Shown here piece after piece: positions 7,875 through 15,956 of a stretch of DNA of 64,000 nt (positions are counted from its first letter, which is position 1; each line of letters starts with the position of its first letter). This DNA is from Ahrensia sp. (GTDB taxonomy: Bacteria; Pseudomonadota; Alphaproteobacteria; Rhizobiales; Rhizobiaceae): the NCBI GenBank assembly GCA_002706335.1, contig PAKZ01000043.1, positions 163,338 through 227,337 of the forward strand, given 5' to 3'. The notes below the pieces were generated by a model. It was given only the letters and a program-made list of their open reading frames with translations, searched no databases and had not been told where the DNA came from. The translations under genes and the position numbers were made by a program.

Positions 7875-9035
7875 TCATCCGGTTCTGCGGCTTTGCGCCG
7901 ATGAACCTATTTCGACGTGATTGCCCAATGTCGGGGCCGCCCGTTTCACACCCGGTCCGCCGGTTGCGAAGCGATATCCGGCGTTGAGGATCCTCTGTTC
8001 ACCGCCAGCATCGTCTTTCAGGTCCATGAAGAGGTCCCGGTCGGACAGGTGAGGCATGTCCAGTGCGTCCTGCACCTCCTGCACACGCGCGGCCGGGACG
8101 CCTTGCCCGTGGAGCAGCGTCTCCCATTCCTTTGCCGGTCTCGCAGCCAGCGCCTCGGCTATCTTGCAATAAAGCGCATCTGCATTCGCGGCGCGCGATA
8201 TGCGATCCGAGAACTCGGCCTCTTGGAGCAGATGCGACAGGCCTATAATCGACATCAAGGCGTCAACTTGCTTGTCCTCGACGGCGCCGATGGTGATCTC
8301 GCCTTCTGCGGTCGCGAAAGTGTCCGACGTCGGCGCGCGGCTGAAACCGCGATTGCCGGTTCGTTGAGGCGTCTCCCCGTTCATCAGGAGCGGATTGACG
8401 ACCGAGAGCATCATAACGAGCGTCGCATCCAGCATGGCAACGTCGATCAGCTGTCCTTCTGCCAGACCCCGTTCCCTTTGAACGAGAGCGGTCTGGATCG
8501 CGAAGGCGGCGAGAAGGCCGGAGAATGTATCGACGATCGGAAATCCGACCCGCATCGCCGGATCGCCCGGCAGCCCCGAGATCTTCATCAGGCCGGACAG
8601 GCTCTGTATGATCTGATCCATCGCCGGAATGCCACGCAGCGCATTATCGCGTCCGAAACCGGATACGGAACAGTAGATGACACGCGGGTTCAGGTCGCGG
8701 ATGCTGTCATAACCGAGGCCTAGGCGGTCCATGACCCCCGGCCGGAAATTCTCCACGATGATGTCTGCTTCCGCAGCGAGCGACTTGGCCCTCTGCAGGT
8801 CGGACGAGGATTTGAGGTTTAAAACGAGCGAGTCCTTGCCGGCATTGATGCCGGCAAAGGCCGGCGCCATTCCACGCTGGCTCGGATCGAGCGTGTAGTT
8901 GCGGAGCGGATCACCTGCCGGCGGCTCGATTTTCGTGACTTCGGCACCGTTCAGCGCAAGGAAATGCGTTGCCAAAGGTCCAGCGACCACATGGCTGAAA
9001 TCCAGCACCTTTATGCCCTGAAGAGCCTGGGCCAT
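7875..9035 (-). CDS. Class III (CaiB/BaiF, Frc-type) CoA-transferase
   Basis: A 386-residue family III CoA-transferase, which moves CoA between carboxylic acids through a glutamyl/aspartyl thioester. Family features are KVLDFSHVVAGPLATHFLALNGAEVTKIE at the start, ENFRPG, and the catalytic Asp in PAMDQIIQ (Asp140). GGGAGGAAC lies just before ATG 9035. It is preceded by a MarR-type operator (9052-9070) inside the short gap to the upstream gene, and followed by the TRAP genes. The likely role is to activate the imported acid as its CoA ester for the dehydratase-like proteins upstream. Donor and acceptor acids are unknown. Confidence 0.92.
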   Translation of the reverse strand: MAQALQGIKVLDFSHVVAGPLATHFLALNGAEVTKIEPPAGDPLRNYTLDPSQRGMAPAFAGINAGKDSLVLNLKSSSDLQRAKSLAAEADIIVENFRPGVMDRLGLGYDSIRDLNPRVIYCSVSGFGRDNALRGIPAMDQIIQSLSGLMKISGLPGDPAMRVGFPIVDTFSGLLAAFAIQTALVQRERGLAEGQLIDVAMLDATLVMMLSVVNPLLMNGETPQRTGNRGFSRAPTSDTFATAEGEITIGAVEDKQVDALMSIIGLSHLLQEAEFSDRISRAANADALYCKIAEALAARPAKEWETLLHGQGVPAARVQEVQDALDMPHLSDRDLFMDLKDDAGGEQRILNAGYRFATGGPGVKRAAPTLGNHVEIGSSAQSRRTG

Positions 9036-9051
9036 GTTCCTCCCGCAAATT

Positions 9052-9070
9052 AGTTAATAGAATGAACTAT
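9052..9070. promoter_or_regulatory. MarR-type operator, copy 1
   Basis: AGTTAATAGAATGAACTAT is an imperfect palindrome with half-sites AGTTAA and TGAACT. It differs at only three of 19 positions from the site at 11438-11456 next to the divergent MarR gene. It lies 17 bp upstream of the CoA-transferase start, so it probably controls a second promoter for the CoA-transferase, TRAP and P450 genes. Confidence 0.7.
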
Positions 9071-10362
9071 TATGTTCTACTGTCAATCGGATTCTTCGAT
9101 GCCACCAGGCGTTTCAGACCATCCTCCACCAGAGACTTCGCTGCCGCAGCATCCCATTGGCGTGCGTCCACCATGTCGGCGTTCAGCTCGACGACCTCGA
9201 CGCCGGCTTGTTCCATTGCGCGGCGGATAAAACCGGTGCCATATCCCGAAGGCCGGTCATTCTGCGGTACGATCATCACCGCCATGTCGATGCGATACTT
9301 CTTGGCCTGGTCGGCAAGCCATGCCCCGGCCCAGGGCGGCTGGTGCAGTTGCTCGTTCATGCTGACCACGCGCGCGGCCAGTGCCCGCACCGGATCTCCC
9401 TTGTCGGGCCGGATATATCCGTCGGCTGCGAACGGCAGATACATCGACCAGGCAAAGACGGCGTCGAACGCTTCCTCGAAGGCGGCGTAGAACCGCGTAT
9501 CGAACCAGAGGCCGGCTCCGATCCACATCATTCGGACCTTTTCGTTGCGCTTTATGGCGACGTCCCCGGCGATGCGTTTTGCGATCTCCTCACGCACTTT
9601 CCGCGCATGATCGAGGGCCCAATCGGACCCGCGATGCCATTGCGGGATCATGACGTTCGGAATCATTTCCGCTATTCGGACGGGGCAGCGCGGTGCCGCG
9701 GCGATCATGTCGGAGACCTCTTCGAAGACCCGTTCCTGCTCTTCGATGCGAGCCATGTACTTGGCAAAATCCACCTGGTCGAAGCGCCGTCCGGTCTTGT
9801 CCTCGACGAGGGTGATGAGGCGCTCGATTTGCGCCTGCAAAAGGTCCAGCCGACGTGATCCGTAGAATGTTTCCCAGTCGTCCCGCGCCCTGCGCCACCA
9901 GTCTGCCGCAGGCTGGTCAATGGCGGGCGCGGAAAGGAGCGCAAGAGGTGCCCCCGAAAGTCGAGCCCAATGGCCGAAAATGTGCTGATGGTCGTCGGCG
10001 CTTTGCCGTGCGCAAAGCAAGGACGGCGCAGGCAAGCCGCCCCATGGCTGATGTTCCGGGTCGCCATCCAGCGCTGCAAACAACGGCAGCGCAGAGTATT
10101 TCGCCAGGCGGGTGTGAAATCCCATCTGCTCCGATCGGTCGAGGTGGAAAGCGGCCAGTTGCTTGGCGGCGATCATCGAAGACCACCACTGGTTGACCAC
10201 AACCGGCATGCCCAGCGCATGAAAAATCTCGTGCGGGGTGTCGGCGTTGACGAAGGCATAGCCTTCGCCCGCTGCCAGTCGGGCGCGCAGGCTTTTGGCC
10301 CAAATGCGCTGATAGGCGGTTGCATCAGCAGTCGCCTGCAACGGTGCGTATTCTGCGGTCAT
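9070..10362 (-). CDS. 2-hydroxyacyl-CoA dehydratase-fold protein (HgdB/BcrB-like), cluster cysteines missing
   Basis: A 430-residue relative of the large subunits of 2-hydroxyacyl-CoA dehydratases and benzoyl-CoA reductases. Recognisable blocks are TPHEIFHALGMPVVVNQWW near residue 42, the LPAPSLL block near 110, a long helical middle, and a C-terminal block ending GVEVVELNADMVDARQWD. In active relatives three Cys hold a 4Fe-4S cluster. Here only two Cys exist (117 and 226), neither at the usual positions, and the C-terminal 'NRxCxP' type motif reads VPQNDRPSG (366-372). No activator ATPase gene is in the window. Its start overlaps the end of the upstream partner by 4 bp. Function is unknown; it may be a non-redox lyase or a CoA-ester binding protein. 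Confidence 0.78.
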   Translation of the reverse strand: MTAEYAPLQATADATAYQRIWAKSLRARLAAGEGYAFVNADTPHEIFHALGMPVVVNQWWSSMIAAKQLAAFHLDRSEQMGFHTRLAKYSALPLFAALDGDPEHQPWGGLPAPSLLCARQSADDHQHIFGHWARLSGAPLALLSAPAIDQPAADWWRRARDDWETFYGSRRLDLLQAQIERLITLVEDKTGRRFDQVDFAKYMARIEEQERVFEEVSDMIAAAPRCPVRIAEMIPNVMIPQWHRGSDWALDHARKVREEIAKRIAGDVAIKRNEKVRMMWIGAGLWFDTRFYAAFEEAFDAVFAWSMYLPFAADGYIRPDKGDPVRALAARVVSMNEQLHQPPWAGAWLADQAKKYRIDMAVMIVPQNDRPSGYGTGFIRRAMEQAGVEVVELNADMVDARQWDAAAAKSLVEDGLKRLVASKNPIDSRT

Positions 10363-11405
10363 GACATGGCGCCTCGCAGCCGACGACGCGCTTCGCCAAG
10401 GCAGACCTCATCAGGCCAGGCCTGGATAAAACCGAGGTCGATGAATCCGATTTCCATCCTGTCGCACAGGTCACGCATATTCGGCATGTGCCAGCCCCAA
10501 AGGTCGTCCGTCGGATCAACCTGCCAGAGAACTGTTTCGATGCGATGCTTCGCCAATAGTGGTTCGAGCGCCTCGATAAAGGCGTTCGGTCGCGCCTGAC
10601 GCGGCGACAATGAGGCTTCGCTGAATTGCAGGACCGCCTGTTGCAGGTCTTTTGGCGGCGTTGGCGCGGGGAGACCGGACTGCAGGTCGAGCGCCAGAGT
10701 CCCGAATTCCTCGACAACGCGATGCAATCCTCCACCAGCGAGCGGGGATCCCAACAATGCGAACCGAAGGTCCGGGGCCGGCGGTTTGCGCAGGTCTCTG
10801 CCCCGCAATTGGTTCAAGACTTCGATCGAGCGCGCCAGCGGCATATGCATCGCCGCATTGCGCGTATTGAACGCCGCGGTGCCACTGAGGCGTCCCCCTG
10901 ATTGGGCTTGCGCGATCTGGCCCAGAAGACTTGCCCGCAGTGATACGCGTTCAAGAGTCTCCCTGACTGACCCGGCGCGCCGCGGCTGGATCTCCCTCAA
11001 GAAGCTTTCCAGGCGGGCAAGTTCAGCCGCGTTGAAGACCGAGACCTCCTCGTCGGGGGACAGCAGGAGGTTGAAGATGAATAGCGCCGGTCCATCCTCG
11101 GGGAGAAGACCCAGCCGACGAAGCTCAAGCGCATATTGATAAGCATGAAGCGCGCCCGGCGATTCACGTAGGAAAATCACCGCCGGATTTCGATCGAAAG
11201 CTCCCTGTTCCAGGCGAAGCAGAAAACTGCGCACATACGGATCGAGAAAAGGCTCCAGGAGCGCCGAGATCCGGGATCCGTCGCGGAGGGTGACTGGCGC
11301 ATCCGGACGTGTTTCATCGACCGCCTCATACCCCGCAAGCCACAGAATTTCCCTCGGAAAACCGTGTCCGTAGACCACGACAGAACGGTCCGCTTCCTCC
11401 CCCAT
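10359..11405 (-). CDS. 2-hydroxyacyl-CoA dehydratase-fold partner protein (HgdC/BcrC-type small subunit), cysteine-less
   Basis: A 348-residue protein with the layout of the second dehydratase subunit: GHGFPREILWLAGYEAV (13-29) matches the 'PxELxxAAG' opening, LDPYVRSFLLRLEQG (54-68) matches the 'CxxVRS' block, and VLWQVDPTDDLWGW matches the C-terminal 'xFCDPxG' block. At all three blocks the cluster-binding Cys is replaced (Leu/Asp, Glu/Ser and Val). The only Cys are two near the C terminus. It is the first gene of the leftward operon, behind the operator at 11438-11456, and overlaps the next gene by 4 bp. The pair probably forms a heterodimer. Homology is judged from motif layout and is moderately sure. 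Confidence 0.7.
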   Translation of the reverse strand: MGEEADRSVVVYGHGFPREILWLAGYEAVDETRPDAPVTLRDGSRISALLEPFLDPYVRSFLLRLEQGAFDRNPAVIFLRESPGALHAYQYALELRRLGLLPEDGPALFIFNLLLSPDEEVSVFNAAELARLESFLREIQPRRAGSVRETLERVSLRASLLGQIAQAQSGGRLSGTAAFNTRNAAMHMPLARSIEVLNQLRGRDLRKPPAPDLRFALLGSPLAGGGLHRVVEEFGTLALDLQSGLPAPTPPKDLQQAVLQFSEASLSPRQARPNAFIEALEPLLAKHRIETVLWQVDPTDDLWGWHMPNMRDLCDRMEIGFIDLGFIQAWPDEVCLGEARRRLRGAMS

Positions 11406-11437
11406 AAATACTCTGGCTTTCCAAAACCGATAATAAT

Positions 11438-11456
11438 AGTTAATTTAGTGAACTAT
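11438..11456. promoter_or_regulatory. MarR-type operator, copy 2
   Basis: AGTTAATTTAGTGAACTAT lies between the leftward dehydratase-like gene and the rightward MarR gene, 33 bp from the former start. It is nearly identical to the copy at 9052-9070. The position suits repression of the leftward promoter and autoregulation of the MarR gene. Confidence 0.72.
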
Positions 11457-11525
11457 GTGCTTTGCCCTTGTCAATCCCGCCTCCAGCATCTTGCATTGAA
11501 TCAACGCTGCGGGCAGGTTCGGCCA

Positions 11526-12050
11526 ATGACCGATCGATCTGTCGATAAGATGCCGGGGGGGCAACTCCCTGCGTCCGGAAATGCCCTGGAACTCGGCCCC
11601 CTACGTCAGGACCTGCCGTTTCTTTCGCGCAATCTCCGGGCGCTTTTGCGAACCGAGGGCACAATGCTTCGCGAGAGGCTCGGAATCGAGTCCGGGATGA
11701 TCGGCGTTCTCAATATTGTTTGGCTGAACCCCGGGATATCCCAGAACGATCTGGCCGGATCCGTCGCCTTGAAGAAATCCGCCGTAACCAAGGTCGTCCA
11801 GTTGCTGGAAGCCAACAAGCTTCTGGCGCGACAAAGGACTCAGAGCGACAGGCGGTACAAGGCTCTCAAACTGACCCCCGCGGGCGAAGAACTGGTTCGC
11901 AACATACGGCTCGAAACCGACAGGCTTCATGCCGAGTGGTTCGAAGGCGTCAAACAGGATGATCGCGACATCTTTTTTGATGTCCTGATACGCATTCTCG
12001 CCAACCTGGGACGTAAATACGGTGGAGCATTGGACGCAGAGGAAAGCTGA
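11526..12050 (+). CDS. MarR family transcriptional regulator
   Basis: A 174-residue winged-helix regulator. The DNA-binding part is GISQNDLAGSVALKKSAVTKVVQLLEANKLL followed by the wing RQRTQSDRRYKALKLTPAGEEL, a clear MarR signature. MarR proteins are dimers that leave their operator when a small phenolic or CoA-type ligand binds. ATG 11526 is the most likely start; ORF extension to 11364 would run back through the operator region. It is divergent from the dehydratase-like/CoA-transferase/TRAP/P450 genes, and two matching palindromes (9052, 11438) mark its probable targets. Confidence 0.9.
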   Translation: MTDRSVDKMPGGQLPASGNALELGPLRQDLPFLSRNLRALLRTEGTMLRERLGIESGMIGVLNIVWLNPGISQNDLAGSVALKKSAVTKVVQLLEANKLLARQRTQSDRRYKALKLTPAGEELVRNIRLETDRLHAEWFEGVKQDDRDIFFDVLIRILANLGRKYGGALDAEES

Positions 12051-12414
12051 CGGTCCGAGGAAACACGCGCCAAGCTTCGCGTACTGTCGGGGATATGATT
12101 TCCGATTTGCCTCAAACAGTGGAATTCAGTTTCGGGACCGGAGAAATATTCTCTATTTCGGGTCAGAAGCGGATTTCCCACCTGGACATCCCGATCTGCG
12201 TTCTCGATGCGCATTCGGACGGGTTCTGTCACGTTAACGCGCTGGCGCTCGGGGTGCCGCTGCTACGCCCGCCATCGCTTTCCGTCCAAGGTAATCCAGC
12301 ATTCGGTGTGGCAGTACTACCAGTTTGCGATCAGTCTGCGTGATGTTGAGGATAGCCTAGGATCTGCACCGCCTGAGAACCGGGGGTGTTCACGGATCTA
12401 ATTTTCTTGTTGGC
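12051..12414. other. Intergenic region between convergent genes
   Basis: This lies between the end of the MarR gene and the end of the leftward sulfatase. An 82-codon rightward ORF (12095-12343) has no ribosome site and matches nothing I know. No terminator hairpin with a T-run was seen. Confidence 0.5.
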
Positions 12415-14757
12415 CTATTCAAACGGCCCCATCAGTTCCAGAAGCGCTGCTCTCAGTTCCTCGGGCGATTTGCGGAACGGCGAGTCCGGAGCCAGCGTGC
12501 CGGGTGCGTACGTCACGGAATGCAGCAGACCCGTATAGGCGAAGCAGCCGTGCTGCGCGCGGATCTCGCGGCTGACGGGCGACCGTCGGTCGATGCCGAC
12601 ATCGATTCCCTGGAACGGGCTCATGCCCCAGAACAGTTCGAAATCGTGGCCAGATGCGGTCGTCGCGCTATCGATCGACAGGCTGACTGTCGATGCGCCG
12701 CCTGCCGTTGCGGCGACGTCGAGCGTGATGGTGCTCGCCCCTTCGGGCACTGCGCCTCCGTCGAGATAGCGCGTCTGGTTCGCAAAGGTGTGAGCATAGC
12801 AAAGGCGCCCGTTCTCAACGAACATCATGTAGCCGCCGCCCTGGTCGCCGTGGGCAACGAGCACACCCTGATCGCCCGGCCGATACCCTTCGAGCTGTGC
12901 CGTGACCGTGTAGGAACGCAGCTGGATCAGCAACCGTGACCGGAAGCGCGAAAGCGTTGGCGTGCCCGCATAGATCGTCACCGGCTTGTCGAGGGCATCC
13001 TGCTCCGGACTGTGCCATATGCGCTTCAGCCCGCTGCCATCGTCGAGCGGGAAGACGCCGTATTCTTCTGCCAATTCCTCCCAAGCATCCGTCAACGCCT
13101 GCAAGCGCGCCGGCTCGGAACCGGCGAGGTCGTGCGTTTCTGTTGGGTCGTCACGCAGATTGTAGAGTTCCCACCGGTCGGCATCGTAATGCGGGCCGCG
13201 CTGGTGGCGCGCGACGGCCTCCCAGCCGTCGCGGTAGATGCCGCGATTGCCTTCCAGTTCATAGTGTTGCTGAAGTCGGGTCTCGGGCGCATCGCTGTCG
13301 GAAATGCTTCCGGCGAAGCTCTTGCCCACGACCCTATCGTGCAGCGTCACCTCCGGCGCGCCACTTCCGCGCGCGAGATCCAGCAATGTCGGCAAGAGAT
13401 CGGACACATGGGCGTAGTGCCGCCGGATCCCGCCGTGATCGCGGATACCCTCGGGCCAGGAGATGATGAACGGAACCTGATGCCCGCCGGCATGGGTGAA
13501 TTTCTTGAACAGCCTGAAAGGCGTGTTGGAAACGCGCGCCCAACCGCGCGGATAATGGGGCATGGTGTGTCTGCCGCCGATCTCCGACAGGTCGATCCTG
13601 TCGGGCGTCAATGCGGCGAGCTTCTTCGCACCGACGGGTTCTCCGTCGAGCTTTGTGTAGAGGAAGGACACCGCGCCGAGATAGCAGGGCGAGCCCGTCG
13701 GGCCGCCTTCGCCGCTCGCGCCGTTGTCGGACATGAACACGAAGATCGTGTTGTCGAGTTCTCCCATCCGCCGCAGCGTTTCGCACATCCGGCCGACATT
13801 GTCGTCGACGCTGGTGATCATCGCGGCATAGGTTTCCATGTATCGCGCGTAAAGCCGGCGCTGGTCCTCGCTGAGCGTGTTCCAGTGCGGGATCTCGTAG
13901 CCCGTTTCCTCGGCCTCGGAACAGGTCACATCCGGCGCGACGATGCCGAGATCCTTCTGGCGCCGAAGCCGCTCCGCCCGCGCCTCGTCCCAACCCACGT
14001 CGTAGCGACCGTGATGCCGTTCGATATCCTCGGCCTTCGCATGGAGCGGGGCGTGGACGGCGGCATGGGAAAAATAGAGGAAGAAAGGCTTCGCCGGATT
14101 GGCGGCTTTCGTTTCCTTGATCATGCGAATCGCACGGTCATTGAGATCGTCCGTCAGGTAGTAGCCCGGAGGAAAGCTGTCGATGGAAAGGATCGAGTTG
14201 CCTTCGATCAATTCGTGCGGCTCGTGCAGATTGGTGAAGCCGTCGAGGAAGCCATAGAACTGGTCGAAGCCGCATTGCAGCGGCCATGAGCGGCGCGGGC
14301 TGGCGGCCGAGGTGTAAAGTTCCTTCGCAAGATGCCACTTGCCGACCATGAAGGTCGAATATCCGCAACGGCGGAAATATTCGGGCAGGGTCGGAACATC
14401 GGTCGGCATTTCATAGCGGGAGTGCGGAAAGCCGGAATCATAGTGAACGACATCCGAATAGCCGACCGAATGATGGTTCATACCGGTCATCATTGACGCG
14501 CGCGTCGGCGAACATTTCGGCGCAACGTGGAAGTTCGTGTATTTCAGCCCGCGCTCGGCGAGCCGGTCGATGTTTGGCGTCGGGATCTCGCTTCCGAAGC
14601 AGCCGACATCGGAATAGCCCATGTCGTCGAGCAGCATAACGATGACGTTCGGCACCCTGGGACCGGGAGAGGGTGTTGGCGGCCAGGACGGTTCGGATCG
14701 CGCGTAAATGCGTCCGACATGCCCGTCGGTCTTTCCGTTCTTCGCGTCTTTGGTCAT
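12415..14757 (-). CDS. Arylsulfatase (formylglycine-type, long form)
   Basis: A 780-residue type I sulfatase that hydrolyses sulfate esters. The metal-binding start VPNVIVMLLDDMG (Asp44, Asp45) and the signature C-S-P-T-R (82-86) are intact. Cys82 would be oxidised to formylglycine by the FGE encoded at 25687-26763. The catalytic domain ends near residue 560 with the ELYNLRDDPTETHDLA segment. A beta-rich C-terminal extension of about 200 residues follows, as in the long AtsA-like arylsulfatases. No signal peptide is visible, so it may act in the cytoplasm. It is the last gene of the leftward ABC/amidohydrolase operon, 67 bp after the binding-protein gene. Confidence 0.93.
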   Translation of the reverse strand: MTKDAKNGKTDGHVGRIYARSEPSWPPTPSPGPRVPNVIVMLLDDMGYSDVGCFGSEIPTPNIDRLAERGLKYTNFHVAPKCSPTRASMMTGMNHHSVGYSDVVHYDSGFPHSRYEMPTDVPTLPEYFRRCGYSTFMVGKWHLAKELYTSAASPRRSWPLQCGFDQFYGFLDGFTNLHEPHELIEGNSILSIDSFPPGYYLTDDLNDRAIRMIKETKAANPAKPFFLYFSHAAVHAPLHAKAEDIERHHGRYDVGWDEARAERLRRQKDLGIVAPDVTCSEAEETGYEIPHWNTLSEDQRRLYARYMETYAAMITSVDDNVGRMCETLRRMGELDNTIFVFMSDNGASGEGGPTGSPCYLGAVSFLYTKLDGEPVGAKKLAALTPDRIDLSEIGGRHTMPHYPRGWARVSNTPFRLFKKFTHAGGHQVPFIISWPEGIRDHGGIRRHYAHVSDLLPTLLDLARGSGAPEVTLHDRVVGKSFAGSISDSDAPETRLQQHYELEGNRGIYRDGWEAVARHQRGPHYDADRWELYNLRDDPTETHDLAGSEPARLQALTDAWEELAEEYGVFPLDDGSGLKRIWHSPEQDALDKPVTIYAGTPTLSRFRSRLLIQLRSYTVTAQLEGYRPGDQGVLVAHGDQGGGYMMFVENGRLCYAHTFANQTRYLDGGAVPEGASTITLDVAATAGGASTVSLSIDSATTASGHDFELFWGMSPFQGIDVGIDRRSPVSREIRAQHGCFAYTGLLHSVTYAPGTLAPDSPFRKSPEELRAALLELMGPFE

Positions 14758-14789
14758 CTCGTCTCTCGCGCGGTCATTGTCCGGTGGCG

Positions 14790-14817
14790 GCCCGCCCGAC
14801 AGTGCTGCCGGGCAGGC
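14790..14817 (-). terminator. Hairpin after the ABC binding-protein gene
   Basis: A GC-rich inverted repeat (arms about 14790-14802 and 14805-14817, two mismatches) starts 7 nt after the binding-protein stop and has no T-run. Like the hairpin after the first dctP, it probably stabilises the upstream message or partly attenuates the sulfatase gene. Confidence 0.5.
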
Positions 14818-14824
14818 CGTGAAT

Positions 14825-15916
14825 TTACTTGAGCAGACGCGTCAGCTCTTCGCGGGCAGCGTTCTGCATGCCGGCGCGTTCGGTGAGCACCGGCAGTTCC
14901 ACGATGTTAGGCACTTTGCTGAGCGGCGGAAGTCCTTCCGGCGTGCCGAGATCGCCTTCATGTGTGCCGTAGAAGCCGGCGGCGCCGATCAGCGCCTGGG
15001 CTTCGGGCGTGAAGACCCACGAGGCGAGCAGCTTTGCGGCAGCCATGTCCGGCGCGTTCTTGATGATTGCGAAACCGATGGGCAGCAGCACGTTGGCGTC
15101 GTCGAGCGGGAAGTTGTACTTCAGCGGAGCGCCCTTCTGGATGGCTGTGTTGACCATGCCGTAAACCGGGCCGACACCGACGGCGCGCTGACCGGTGAGA
15201 ACTGTCTGGACCAGCGGCGCCCAGTCGGCGTCGATCTTGGTGTCGTTGGCCTTTAGCTTGCCGAGGTAGTCATCGGTCATCACGCCCCCATACATGAGCG
15301 TCGTGAACAGTTCGGCTGTTCCTCCCGGATTGGTGGGATCGGAAATCCCGACCTTGCCGGTCCAATCGGGCCCGACCAGTTCGCCCCAGGAGGTGGGCCT
15401 GTCCGCGTCGGACACGAGGTCTGTGTTGTAGAAATAGCCCGACACGTTGAGCGACGAGAAGACGAAGGCATTGTCCGGTCCGACCCAGTATGGATCCACC
15501 TTGGCGATTTCCGGGGCATAGGGCTCGATCTGGTCCGCGTTCAGCAGCGGGACCATGGCGGTCGCGCCGACATGGACGATATCCGCGACGTGCTGGCCGC
15601 TGGTGAACTCCTGGCCGATGCGGCCGAACAGGGCGGCGCCGAACACGATCTGCGTCTGGACCTCGATCTCGGGGTAGCGCGCCTGGAAGGCGTCGAAGAC
15701 GCCCTTATACGCCTTGGCGAGCCCGCCATAAACGACGACCTTGTTCTCGCCGTTCGAAATCGCCTGCTGATAGAGGGCGTCGAGCGATGCGGCGGCTTCC
15801 GGGCCGCCGAGCGCATCGGCGTCGGATTGCGCCATGGCGTTGCCGATCATCATCATGCCCGCAATGCCGGCGCCGGCGATGAAGGCGGCTCGTCTGGTGA
15901 TTTTCGTCTTGTGCAT
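14825..15916 (-). CDS. ABC transporter substrate-binding protein (Fbp/AfuA-like, family 1)
   Basis: A 363-residue periplasmic receptor. Residues 1-29 form a twin-Arg-like signal peptide (KITRRAAFIAGAGIAGMMMIGNAMAQ). The mature part shows the iron(III)/thiamine/phosphonate receptor layout: VVVYGGLAKAYKGVFDAFQARYPEIEV, the DIVHVGA strand, GYFYNTDLV, and SWGELVGPDWTGKVGISDP. The Tyr residues that bind iron in FbpA are not clearly present, so an organic ligand is more likely. It starts the transporter part downstream of its ATPase gene (40-bp gap). With a sulfatase after it and an amidohydrolase upstream, the cargo may be a sulfated or nitrogenous organic compound. Confidence 0.88.
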   Translation of the reverse strand: MHKTKITRRAAFIAGAGIAGMMMIGNAMAQSDADALGGPEAAASLDALYQQAISNGENKVVVYGGLAKAYKGVFDAFQARYPEIEVQTQIVFGAALFGRIGQEFTSGQHVADIVHVGATAMVPLLNADQIEPYAPEIAKVDPYWVGPDNAFVFSSLNVSGYFYNTDLVSDADRPTSWGELVGPDWTGKVGISDPTNPGGTAELFTTLMYGGVMTDDYLGKLKANDTKIDADWAPLVQTVLTGQRAVGVGPVYGMVNTAIQKGAPLKYNFPLDDANVLLPIGFAIIKNAPDMAAAKLLASWVFTPEAQALIGAAGFYGTHEGDLGTPEGLPPLSKVPNIVELPVLTERAGMQNAAREELTRLLK

Positions 15917-15956
15917 GCCATTGGTCCTTTTGCTTGGGGGAGGTTCGGGCGGCCGC

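Noticed and set aside
13012..14289. 425-codon plus-strand frame opposite the arylsulfatase
   Set aside because: Shadow of a well-conserved sulfatase; composition is Arg/Ala/Gly-rich and matches nothing.
14825..15916. Reading the Fbp-like receptor as an iron(III) receptor
   Set aside because: The Tyr pair that binds iron in FbpA is not clearly present and the neighbours are organic-compound enzymes.
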